In this document: positions 8,530 through 15,190 of the stretch, in pieces
Position numbering within the stretch: position 1 is the first letter of the stretch
Layout of the letters: each line of letters starts with the position of its first letter
Source: Cephalothrix spiralis
Lineage: Eukaryota; Nemertea; Palaeonemertea; Archinemertea; Cephalotrichidae
Assembly (NCBI GenBank): GCA_032353305.1
Contig: JAUCNG010010011.1
Coordinates: 1-15,190 of the forward strand
Direction: 5' to 3'
DNA length: 15,190 nucleotides
Position numbers and translations under genes: made by a program
The notes under the pieces: model-generated
Database searches by the model: none
What the model saw: the letters and a program-made list of their open reading frames with translations, nothing else
Told to the model about the DNA's origin: nothing

Positions 8530-11500
8530 TCATTCTTGGGTAACGAGGCCGGGAATAGTTTCAGCTAAATCAAGTTTACGCTTGGCAGCAAATTCAGCAG
8601 TGTTTACCAAGATTTGCTTTTCAGACATAAGAAGCTGTGTTGCTATGCGACGGCGTTCGCTTATTTCCGGATCCGCTAAGGTTCGTTTATCTTCCTGGAA
8701 TAAAACAAACACATTTTCTTTATAATGAAATCCGAGTTCTGAAAAACTATTCGTCTCAACTGAAATTTTCATGAGAAAGAAAGGTTTATTAGAGGCACAT
8801 CACGTGATGAAAATCGAGCGATCTAAATGGGATACTTTAATATTGGTGGGTACATCAACTAGGCATATTAAGGTTGAACGACAATTTAATGGTACAAAAT
8901 GTGATCATATCCTGTCATATCCCATGTAGATATTTGCCAGTTATGTCATATACGTAGTATGTTGTGTATTGGGCTATTGGCGTCACTAAGAGTGATCATA
9001 TAAAAAATATTATTATTTAGTACTTCTGAATTCCGTGTGTAGTCATCTTGTATCCCAAGGTCATTTGCTCCTAAGATTAAGATACGGTACATACCTCTTG
9101 TTCAATGTTACGTGTAGTATTTAAATGTATTGCTACCGGTCATATCGAATCAAAGCGACGATACGACCGAAATAGTAGGAATAATAAGGTTGAACGACAA
9201 TTTAATGGTACAGAATGTGATCGTATCATATGTTGGTATTTGCGATTTATATCATATACGTAGTATGTCGTGTATTAGCGTCGCTAAGAGTGATCATATA
9301 AAAAATACAATTATCTAGTACTTCTGAATTTCGTTTGTAGTCATCTTGTAACCCACGGTCATTTGATCTCAAGATTAAGATATGACACATACCTCTAGTG
9401 TTGTCTTATAAATCTTTCGGAGAAGGGCTGTTCGTGTTTCTAGAAATGAACAAGCTTTCATTTCTAAATCCTTTGAAACTGGTTTATCCAAATCCCCGAT
9501 ACCTGGTAATAGCGTTACGTCATCCAAATATCTTTTGAGAGATTCTAAAAGGGAAATAATAAATACATTTCATTAGCTTAGAGTCTTAGATTAGAGATTC
9601 TTATATGTTTTACCTCTAGTAACAATCATTAGGGGAGTATAAAACGTTTTAAGAACGACAATTTAATGGTACAGAATGTATATATGTTGCGAGTTATAGC
9701 ATATACGTAGTACAAATGTATGACGTGCATTAGCGTCGCTAAGAGTGATCGTATAAAAAAATATAATTATACATGTATAGTACTTCTGAATTTTGTGTGT
9801 AATCATCTTGACTAGTAACAACAGGTTCATAAAAACCAGCTCGGCAAAATATGCAAATTGTCGACCCCCATAAATACAAGATATTTTATAAGGGGAAGGG
9901 GGTAACGGGGGTCCCATTTTGATACTCTAAGTAAGATGGAGCTTCATCTAGATGTTCAAGCGCTGCGCAATAAATTGGCTTTGGTGTATCTAGACGGGGG
10001 GGGGGTGTTGGGTAGTTGTTCGTGCACGTTTACTGATACATGTATTTAGTTTTCACGCTTACCTTAAAATTTTCTCATGTTGCACGTTGTACGAATAGTA
10101 ACGTTATACGATCCAAAATCAGGTCGCATGTTACTGCGGTTTTGGAGTTCCATGTTTGCCTTCCACGCCTACCCATTTTAAGCCTTGTTACCCCTCATTT
10201 AAGTCGCTAACATACTACTTCGGTCTTCGGAGTAAGTGATAGTCAAACGCTTTTGGACGCGGTAAATTAGAAATTTGAAATAAAAAATATTTACTATACC
10301 TTCATCCATCGAAAATACACGTAAGAATGCCATCAAATTAAACTCCACTGGGACGGGTCCGGACTGCAGATAGAAGTTTCCGGCACTAGAAGCAAAAATG
10401 ATATAAAATATATTCAAAGTATTACATGGTCGATGTGCATTTAAAAGCCTCCGACAGTTTTACCCGTAGAAACCAATGCTAATACATGTAAAATGCTAAT
10501 ACGTTTTCGAAAAATATCTATACAATGTTGGCTTCTATAAAATTGGTCGAACCCAATCGATAATGGTGTCTTATAATTGTAATGGAACATGCGGATCAGA
10601 AAATATCGGGTTCGACCCGTTTTGGAAACCTTAAAAAAAATTGCAAGAATTAGAGAGAAAATATTTGAAATTTGTTCGCGTTGGAAAATTTTTCCTAAAA
10701 AACTGCGCTGCAAAAAAATATTTCAAAAACTGCATGCAAAAAATTTGGTGGGTGTCTGGCAAAAAATTCCCCAAAAATTAGAATACGTACGTGTCTGGCA
10801 AAATATCCCCAAATAGTTAGAGAACGTACTCTAATTTGGTGGGTATCCGGCAAAATTTCCCAAAAATTAGCATACCGGGTACGTACTCTAATTTGGTGGG
10901 TGTCTGGCAAAAAATCCCCAAAAAGTTAGAGAACGTACTCTAATTTGGTGGGTATCCGGCAAAAAAACCACATAAATTAGCATACGTACTCTAATTTTAG
11001 GAGTGGTGGCTTCCAAAATGAAGTTGTAGTACGTCGGTGTCTGAAGTACAACCCCCATTTGACGACCGTCGTATGAAGTGATCGTAATCTAACTAAAATG
11101 TTCGTTTTAAATTGTTATTGCATCATATTCTAACTTACTAAACTCGGGGTCAGATGACGCTCCGTCTATTTGTTATACTGTAATCCGACTACGCTAGACG
11201 GATCATAGTATAACAAAGAGACGGATCGTCATCTGACCCTGAGTTTTGTAAGGTACTCATATTCATACTTACACATCAATTTCGCATCTTGTTAAAAGTT
11301 GAGATTTCAGAACATATAATGGGTCATTCTTACTGACTCCAAGTTTAACAGTAACAGTATCGAATTGATTGTCCATATCAACAAAACCACTATGCACAAA
11401 CAATTCTGCATTCGATCTCGGACCATAAAATATGTAAATTTGTTCTCCTTCTTTATATTCTCGCGGCGAGAAGCAAACCAAGGAGTCTTCTTTTAGATTG

Positions 11501-14500
11501 AAGTCAGTAGTGAGCTGAAAATATGTAAAATCAATTAGAATTATGTTCTAGAAAACATGAAAACTATTTCTATGGGATGTCATAGATATTTTAATCTGTA
11601 CCTATCACGGTGGTATTTAAAGTCACCGGTTGGACTAATATAAGGTTTGTGCGATTCAATAAGTAGGGGTTCGCAATCGAGTTAACATTGTCACTTTGTA
11701 GCTATCAGTAGGGCCTACGCTACCGTTTCGGACTATTTTTGTTTTGTTCTCTATTGGAAGGGCTCGCATAGTGCCAAAAAATGTGAAGGCTTATATATTA
11801 CGGTTTCAGGAAATATGGTCCTTTAAAACTAACCGACCGCGGTAGATTTTTCTCTAAATTGACATAGCACCAACTTTTGCTTCTTAATCAGTAATTTGGA
11901 AAGGGCCGCTCGACCATCTCGCCCAAACATGAAGCGATTAAAATCATCCAAATCAAATATATTACCATAACATCCGTACATTAAGAAAATAGTTTCAAAA
12001 TTAAAAACTTTTACGTTTCGAACGTGCTAAAAATTATGGCGACAGTGCAAGTTCTGTAATTATTATCATCAGATCTATTTTTATGCTGACTTACATACAT
12101 AAACCAATTGATCACAAAAAATATAATTATTAAAATTGTTTATTTTATCTTACCTGACCCTGTTTATGATTACACATATCCCAGAGAGGTATAAGTGCAT
12201 TGACTCTTGCTATTCCATCTGAAGCAGGGATCTGATTTTGACGAGTCATGACGCTTGAAACTGCCCATCTAACAGAAATAATAATTCAGGGTTAAAGGGA
12301 GTATGTGTAGGGTAGGGAACCAGTCTAGATACTACATTTAGGCCTCACAGTCATTTTTGATATTTTAGGAGATTTTTGAGCAATATTTTATGAGATTTTA
12401 TAGCAATTTATGAGATTTTATGATAATGTGAGAAGATTTTCTATTAACTTTCCTATACCACAAACAAAATACTTTTGCTTTTCAATAAAACAGTATAATC
12501 TTTGCATATACTTAATCAAGAGACTCTAACCATAATAAGTTTTTAATTTGTGTCCGTTGCCTTTGCACAAATAAACTTAAAATGATAAAATCTTAAGCCG
12601 AGCGAAACGATGCGAGACAGTTTTTGACACTTTTTAAACCATTTACATCAAATTTTATGAGAAATAATAGGATTTTATGAGATATTAGGAGAAATGGTCA
12701 AATTTTAGGATATCCTAAAATTGTAGGAGAACTGTGAGGCCTATTGTATTTTTTGCTGCCATTAAAAACGGGCATCATATTGCTTCTTTACAAAAATACG
12801 CGTAAAATTTTACATTTTAGGTCCGTTGAGAAAGACGTTATAGCTCCATTGTTTTAAAACCGATATCCGCCAAAATATTTAAAAGAAGAGAATACCATGC
12901 AAATTAAGCTATAAATGAGTATAATATCGTGCGTTCTCTTTTATAGGTATACATAGCAATATTATGATAAGAAATAATTGTCCTATACCTATAATCCTCA
13001 TAACAAAAACAATTTTTGACAGGTACAGTTCTGGATTCCGGATGAGTCTGGAAAAAGAAAAAGGTTGAGTTGTTTTGTACGTTTCGATAGCTTACTTTTT
13101 TTTGCACTGATTAATGTTGAATAGGCTAAGTCCTTGATCAAAACCACGACTTTTCTGGACCCTAGCTCCTTTATCTTGAAACCTTGGTATGTGACAGAAC
13201 ATTGCCCAAGGATGCAGGGTCCCATATCTCAAGATATCGCTCAAATTATTGCATGGCCCGCGCAAAAACTTTACTGACTGTACATTCTGTTTGGTGATGA
13301 CGTCTGGTGACCTCAAGTTATCTCTGGAGACACCAGCTAGACTACCAATATATGTGTAATTTATATTGTTTTGTTTTATATTGCGATTAGGGATGAGGTA
13401 CCAATCGCTAGTCCTTCCTATTATATCAAATAATTGCTGATTAATTAACTTTTCTAAAGTAGAGTACGAAATAAAATAGATTGCTTAAGTTAGAGAAGTC
13501 TGCATGGGAAATTACCACACTCGAAGAATGTGAAAAATCTTTTGATAATTTCCCGTATACTTCTCTAACTAAAGTTGCTTTAGCATAGGTTATAAGGTGA
13601 CCGAACAAACTAAAGTTGCTTTAGCATTTAGCAAAAACAGTATAATATAAATCCTTTTAAGAACTTTGGTATCTTAACTATATGAACAAGACACGATTAC
13701 ATTTTCGAAGTACATTTTTGAGAGGTATTTCGGTGGTTAAATTTAGGGGAATTATACCAAGGCTATGAAAAAGGCCATATCTTACCTGAAATAGGTTGTA
13801 CAAATAAGCATATTGCCTGGCTATATTTTTGTAAAGTGACAGACATTCACCTGAAGAAAAAAGAATTGTCTTTAGAATTTTTATATTTCAAACATTTCAA
13901 ACGAAATTAACAATAGAATGATGTATGAATATATAGGCAGTACAAATGTACGGTGCTTTTTCGAAATTCCGCGCCTTGATTTCTCAAAGCATATTATGGA
14001 GCGGAAAATTGTTGAGTTATTTATCAACAAACTAGGACCCGGCACAGAATATTCAAATAATTATACATGTGAAATGCAATAGTGTTGTTGACCAAAGAAT
14101 GAAATTCCCCAGTTTGATTTCCTCATAAATATAGGATTATCGGCAACTGACTAAATGTTCCAAAACTAAGCATACACATGTAGAATTTTCCCCGGAATCT
14201 GAACACTTCGATCACTCCCGACTAGCAGCTCCGAGAAGTAATTGAGAACTATTTGAATCAATCTCGCTCAATGCATTATGGTTTTATTGATTGGTTCCGC
14301 CAAATCATGGGTTATAACAGAACTGTCAACTGCGTTACGAGACGGCAGTAAAGTGAATAGTGAAGCCCAAGAACCGAAAATAATAGAGGGTTACAAACTT
14401 AACGATTAAAGTATAGAAAGGAACCCGATGCTGATGTTTTTTTAGTTAGGAGACAAAGGTGTTTCGGCAATATTAATTATAGGATGTTCGGAAAAATTGA

Positions 14501-14641
14501 TAAAAATTAAATTAAATTAATACCAATGTACCCCCTCTAAATGACACCAAATATAATTCTTAAATTACCTACCATACGCTGGGGAGCCCTTCAGAATTTC
14601 AATTTCTTGTGGATCGAAGTACAGTGGTGTGGAGTAAGATT
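8332..14641 (-). CDS. SETD3: SETD3 actin-histidine N-methyltransferase, 3' eight exons
   Basis: Multi-exon gene, 5' partial at the right edge. Exons in transcript order: 14573-14641, 13786-13850, 12989-13047, 12154-12268, 11273-11514, 10300-10385, 9393-9544, 8530-8694 (stop TGA 8530-8532). They join in frame: 953 nt, 316 residues. The frame stays open past TGA to TAG at 8332-8334. Seen: STPLYF, YKNIARQYAY, WAVSSVMTRQNQIP, LWDMCNH, GEQIYIFYG, RSNAELFVHSGF, KLGVSKNDPLY, MAFLRVF and KIYKTTLE follow one another as in animal SETD3. Known: SETD3 methylates a conserved actin histidine (His73) using SAM. LWDMCNH and IYIFYG form the SAM/active-site part of the SET fold, and the rest is the Rubisco-LSMT-type substrate-binding domain. 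SETD4 and SETD6 share the architecture but not these blocks. Confidence 0.93.
8526..8532 (-). promoter_or_regulatory. TGA CTAG stop-codon readthrough motif
   Basis: The minus strand reads GAA TGA CTA GAC. UGA followed by CUAG is the context shown to allow a few to many percent readthrough in animal mRNAs such as LDHB, MDH1 and OPRL1. The match is exact; whether it acts here is inference. Confidence 0.5.
8530..8694 (-). CDS. SETD3: SETD3 last exon to first stop (EDKRTLADPEIS...VTQE, TGA)
   Basis: The acceptor TGTTTTATTCCAG precedes 8694, with a phase 0 start at GAA GAT AAA. It encodes EDKRTLADPEISERRRIATQ and LLMSEKQILVNTAEFAAKRK, then LDLAETIPGLVTQE and TGA. It matches the helical C-terminal part of SETD3 (EDKSVL..., LGEKEIL). 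The stop comes early compared with vertebrate SETD3, which has a long acidic tail. The stop is followed by CTAG and an open frame (see the extension entry). Confidence 0.9.
   Translation of the reverse strand, partial: EDKRTLADPEISERRRIATQLLMSEKQILVNTAEFAAKRKLDLAETIPGLVTQE
8695..9392. other. SETD3 last intron, largely two repeat copies
   Basis: This 698-bp intron contains copies 1 and 2 of the repeat that starts GAACGACAATTTAATGGTAC. No gene was seen. The short + strand open frame at 9130-9318 lies inside the repeat. Confidence 0.6.
8871..9098. repeat. Dispersed/tandem repeat, copy 1
   Basis: It begins AGGTTGAACGACAATTTAAT and includes CATATACGTAGTATG, AAGAGTGATCATATAAAAAAT, TAGTACTTCTGAATT and TAGTCATCTTGTA, ending ACATACCTCTTG. 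It is 316 bp from copy 2 and matches it through its whole length with small indels. On the minus strand its end gives AAGAG|GTATGT, a decoy of the real exon donor. Confidence 0.8.
9187..9398. repeat. Dispersed/tandem repeat, copy 2 (touches SETD3 donor)
   Basis: Same unit as copy 1: AGGTTGAACGACAATTTAAT at 9187, then CATATACGTAGTATG, AAGAGTGATCATATAAAAAA, TAGTACTTCTGAATT, ending ACATACCTCTAG. The end overlaps the 5' splice site of exon 9393-9544, so this is probably the source copy of the duplication. Confidence 0.8.
9393..9544 (-). CDS. SETD3: SETD3 exon (substrate-binding domain, KIYKTTLE)
   Basis: The acceptor TTATTTCCCTTTTAG precedes 9544 and the donor is CTAGAG|GTATGT (phase 0). It encodes ESLKRYLDDVTLLPGIGDLD at the start and RTALLRKIYKTTLE at the end, matching the SETD3 block around LLLKTYKTTIE. 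Its 5' splice site adjoins one copy of a three-copy intronic repeat. Confidence 0.9.
9545..10299. other. SETD3 intron with repeat copy 3 and a G-run
   Basis: 755 bp. Contents: repeat copy 3 (9651-9811), G-rich patches near 9891-9915, and a run of ten G near 9995-10004. No gene was seen. Confidence 0.55.
9651..9811. repeat. Dispersed/tandem repeat, copy 3 (truncated)
   Basis: It lies on the other side of the exon. It starts AGAACGACAATTTAATGGTA and keeps CATATACGTAGTA, AGCGTCGCTAAGAGTGATCG, TAGTACTTCTGAATTTT and ATCATCTTG, then diverges. It is shorter than copies 1 and 2, with internal insertions such as ACATGTATAG. Confidence 0.75.
10300..10385 (-). CDS. SETD3: SETD3 exon (substrate-binding domain, MAFLRVFSMDE)
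   Basis: The acceptor TTTTTGCTTCTAG precedes 10385 and the donor is GAAG|GTATAG. It encodes AGNFYLQSGPVPVEFNLMAF and then LRVFSMDE. It aligns with the SETD3 block that ends LLAFLRVF-M-E-E, including the position of the exon junction inside the Glu pair. Confidence 0.92.
10743..10995. repeat. Minisatellite, about 50-bp unit with two alternating subtypes
   Basis: About five units of roughly 41-58 bp. Subtype A has GTGTCTGGCAAAA with TTAGAGAACGTACTCTA; subtype B has GTATCCGGCAAAA with TTAGCATACGTACTCTA. They alternate (A, A, B, A, B), each usually introduced by ATTTGGTGG. The last two A-B pairs form a dimer of about 100-110 bp, a small higher-order structure. It is wholly intronic. Confidence 0.85.
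11135..11251. mobile_element. 117-bp near-palindromic MITE-like element
   Basis: The left arm runs from TTACTAAACTCGGGGTCAG through ATGACGCTCCGTCT to TGTTATACT. The right arm is its inverse with few mismatches (reverse complement TTACAAAACTCAGGGTCAG, ATGACGATCCGTCT, TGTTATACT). The arms are about 46 bp with a spacer of about 25 bp. The target duplication is uncertain. The element would fold into a long hairpin in pre-mRNA. Confidence 0.7.
11273..11514 (-). CDS. SETD3: SETD3 exon (catalytic IYIFYG, start of substrate-binding domain)
   Basis: The acceptor ACATATTTTCAG precedes 11514 and the donor is GATGT|GTAAGT. It encodes LTTDFNL, GEQIYIFYGPRSNAELFVHS and KLGVSKNDPLYVLKSQLL. The Tyr of IYIFYG is the conserved catalytic-pocket tyrosine of SET enzymes. 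At 242 nt it is the longest coding exon of the gene in this window. Confidence 0.95.
11515..12153. other. SETD3 intron, no recognisable content
   Basis: This 639-bp intron runs between CAG|GTAAGA of the upstream exon and TATTTTCAG. I see no repeat, gene or element in it. Confidence 0.6.
12154..12268 (-). CDS. SETD3: SETD3 exon (WAVSSVMTRQNQIP, LWDMCNH)
   Basis: The acceptor TTATTTCTGTTAG precedes 12268 and the donor is CAG|GTAAGA. It encodes WAVSSVMTRQNQIPASDG followed by ALIPLWDMCNHKQGQ. The Asn-His of the NH motif contacts SAM in SET-domain enzymes, and both residues are present. Confidence 0.93.
12269..12988. other. SETD3 intron containing a 405-bp transposon-like element
   Basis: This 720-bp intron is mostly taken up by the element at 12339-12743. 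The rest is AT-rich with no feature seen. Confidence 0.6.
12339..12743. mobile_element. Non-autonomous DNA transposon (MITE), TA target duplication, GGCCTCACAGT termini
   Basis: TA-GGCCTCACAGT at the left and its exact inverse ACTGTGAGGCC-TA at the right bound about 405 bp. Inside each end are inverted, imperfect A/T-rich repeats of GATTTTATGAG and ATTTTAGGA, so the similarity of the arms extends inward. There is no open frame for a transposase. A TA duplication suggests Tc1/mariner-like mobilisation, which is inference. Confidence 0.7.
12989..13047 (-). CDS. SETD3: SETD3 exon (THPESRTVP...YEDYR)
   Basis: The acceptor CCTTTTTCTTTTTCCAG precedes 13047 and the donor is TATAG|GTATAG. It is only 59 nt. 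It encodes THPESRTVPVKNCFCYEDY, with the closing Arg codon split AG|A over the intron. It corresponds to the conserved THP...YEDYRWA block. Confidence 0.9.
13484..13574. mobile_element. 91-bp MITE-like inverted repeat with TTG flanks
   Basis: The left arm CTTAAGTTAGAGAAG continues to GGGAAATTACCA. The reverse complement of the right arm reads CTTTAGTTAGAGAAG continuing to GGGAAATTATCA. TTG lies on both sides (13481-13483, 13575-13577) and may be a 3-bp target duplication. Confidence 0.6.
13568..13627. repeat. 19-bp direct repeat of a palindromic motif
   Basis: ACTAAAGTTGCTTTAGCAT occurs identically at 13568-13586 and 13609-13627 (offset 41). Its core CTAAAG-TTG-CTTTAG is itself an inverted repeat. 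The first copy overlaps the end of the 91-bp inverted repeat. Confidence 0.7.
13786..13850 (-). CDS. SETD3: SETD3 exon (YKNIARQYAYLYNLFQ)
   Basis: The acceptor CTTTTTTCTTCAG precedes 13850 and the donor is CAG|GTAAGA (phase 0). It encodes ECLSLYKNIARQYAYLYNLF, a close match to the YKN-ARQYAYFY block in the SET-I insert region of vertebrate SETD3. Confidence 0.9.
13851..14572. other. SETD3 intron, no recognisable content
   Basis: This 722-bp intron runs between TATG|GTAGGT and TTCTTCAG. No repeat, gene or element was recognised. Confidence 0.6.
14573..14641 (-). CDS. SETD3: SETD3 exon (STPLYFDPQEIE region)
   Basis: The acceptor TTTTTACCAG precedes 14641 and the donor is TATG|GTAGGT. It encodes SYSTPLYFDPQEIEILKGS, equivalent to the SETD3 block after the 'IQTLP' region. 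A second possible donor (GTAATT, four bases later) gives the wrong phase for the next exon. The preceding exon was not found before the window edge. Confidence 0.85.
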
Positions 14642-15190
14642 CTGGTAAAAATTCTTTTAAAAGTTAAGGAGCATTTTAAGATTAAGAGTCAGACTAATAA
14701 AAGCATAATACAGAATAACAAGGTGGTCACTTTTTCTCCTTTCTCGGATTCTATAGTATGATTAATATATACTTATTTTTTCTTTGTATTCCGTATTATT
14801 ACCAAGTAGATTTGATGCCTGCTGATTCCCTGTTTATTCCAGGTTAAAGAAATCAATGATTTAAAAGGATTTTGACTAAATGGACTTGACAATGTCCAAA
14901 GCATTGATGGTTTTCAATGACTTACCGACTAAATAAAAAAATACGCCACTGGCGCGACGGAGCTCACTTGGAAATGACTCCTGACGCGGCGTAAATATGA
15001 ACCTATCTGATCAAACTATTGTAGTTCATGGTCTAATGATGCTTCCATAGATAGTACCATAATACTAAATTGACCTTAGAATTTCATAAGCTATCCAATA
15101 AAAAAAACCGCGACTCTACGACGATTTTGAATTTTTGACCTTCTTGACCTTTGCATTTAAACTCTCCTAGCGGTGTAAATATGAACTATA
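14642..15190. other. SETD3 intron (partial) with an imperfect direct repeat
   Basis: Continues past the right edge. I looked on the minus strand for the expected preceding SETD3 block (FWxPYIxxLP) and did not find it. A direct repeat ending GTAAATATGAAC occurs at 14976-15006 and 15160-15189. Confidence 0.5.
14976..15189. repeat. Imperfect direct repeat pair
   Basis: GACTCCTGACGCGGCGTAAA-TATGAACCTAT (14976-15006) and AACTCTCCTAGCGGTGTAAA-TATGAACTAT (15160-15189) are similar over about 30 bp, 184 bp apart. They may mark an element that extends off the edge; its type is unknown. Confidence 0.45.

Larger units (their letters stand above)
10386..11272. other. SETD3 intron with minisatellite and inverted-repeat element
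   Basis: This 887-bp intron carries the minisatellite (10743-10995) and an inverted-repeat element (11135-11251) that ends 21 bases before the donor side of the next exon. The remaining sequence has no recognisable feature. Open frames on both strands here arise from the repeat. Confidence 0.55.
13048..13785. other. SETD3 intron with inverted repeat and short direct repeats
   Basis: 738 bp. Contents: a 91-bp inverted repeat (13484-13574) and a 19-bp direct repeat (13568-13586, 13609-13627). The rest shows nothing recognisable. Three overlapping minus-strand open frames at 12904-13316 have no family similarity except over the 59-nt exon. Confidence 0.55.

Noticed and set aside
8453-8725. 90-residue + strand open frame
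   Set aside because: It is antisense to the SETD3 last exon and its acidic extension. Its Ser/Leu-rich content mirrors that coding sequence.
9095-9140. Extra SETD3 exon ending at the donor near 9093
   Set aside because: One frame is open (NTTRNIEQE), but exon 9393-9544 joins exon 8530-8694 directly in phase 0 with uninterrupted SETD3 similarity. This donor belongs to repeat copy 1.
8871-9811. CRISPR array or regular direct-repeat system
   Set aside because: Units are over 150 bp, irregularly spaced and in intronic animal DNA.
10589-10910. Open frames on both strands across 10589-10910
   Set aside because: They come from the minisatellite and its flank, and their repeated residues follow the DNA period.
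12904-13316. Three overlapping minus-strand open frames
   Set aside because: Only the 59-nt SETD3 exon (12989-13047), in one of these frames, is supported; the rest is intron sequence.
14881-15190. Preceding SETD3 exon near the right edge
   Set aside because: No open stretch with the expected FWxPYI/LLCE-type motifs was found on the minus strand. The AG/GT pair near 14925-14932 gives no matching peptide.

Overview
The window is animal nuclear DNA. It is AT-rich, and its short coding blocks are separated by GT-AG introns of about 250-890 bp. It also carries a degenerate tRNA-derived SINE, several small inverted-repeat (MITE-like) elements and a minisatellite. The two genes are animal families, and the repeat mix plus many ACATGTA-type palindromes fit a marine invertebrate, possibly a mollusc or another lophotrochozoan. 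That placement is inference. No bacterial operon, CRISPR array or phage feature is present.

Left part (about 423-5124, + strand): the last nine exons of a divergent proton-coupled oligopeptide transporter (POT/PTR2, SLC15 family). All exon phases join without a break (1454 nt, 483 residues plus stop). The first exon carries a complete PTR2 family signature, and TM2 to TM12 can be recognised. The gene's 5' end, with TM1, lies off the left edge. An intron just before one exon holds a tandem copy of that exon's splice acceptor and first 11 codons.

Middle (5125-8331): a 3.2-kb gap between the two convergent genes. It holds a poly(A) signal for the transporter, a 237-bp inverted-repeat element and a tRNA-headed SINE on the minus strand. 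No coding region was found.

Right part (14641 down to 8530, or 8332, - strand): the last eight visible exons of SETD3, the actin-histidine N-methyltransferase. They cover the second half of the SET domain (LWDMCNH and IYIFYG motifs) and the C-terminal Rubisco-LSMT-type substrate-binding domain. The 5' exons lie beyond the right edge. Its introns hold at least three inverted-repeat elements, a minisatellite of alternating subunits, and a three-copy repeat that touches a 5' splice site.

The most interesting signal is the SETD3 stop. It is TGA followed directly by CTAG, the known metazoan stop-readthrough context. The same frame then stays open for 65 codons, beginning with an acidic, serine-rich stretch of the kind expected at a SETD3 C-terminus. 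The two genes have no evident functional link and simply converge on the same intergenic DNA.
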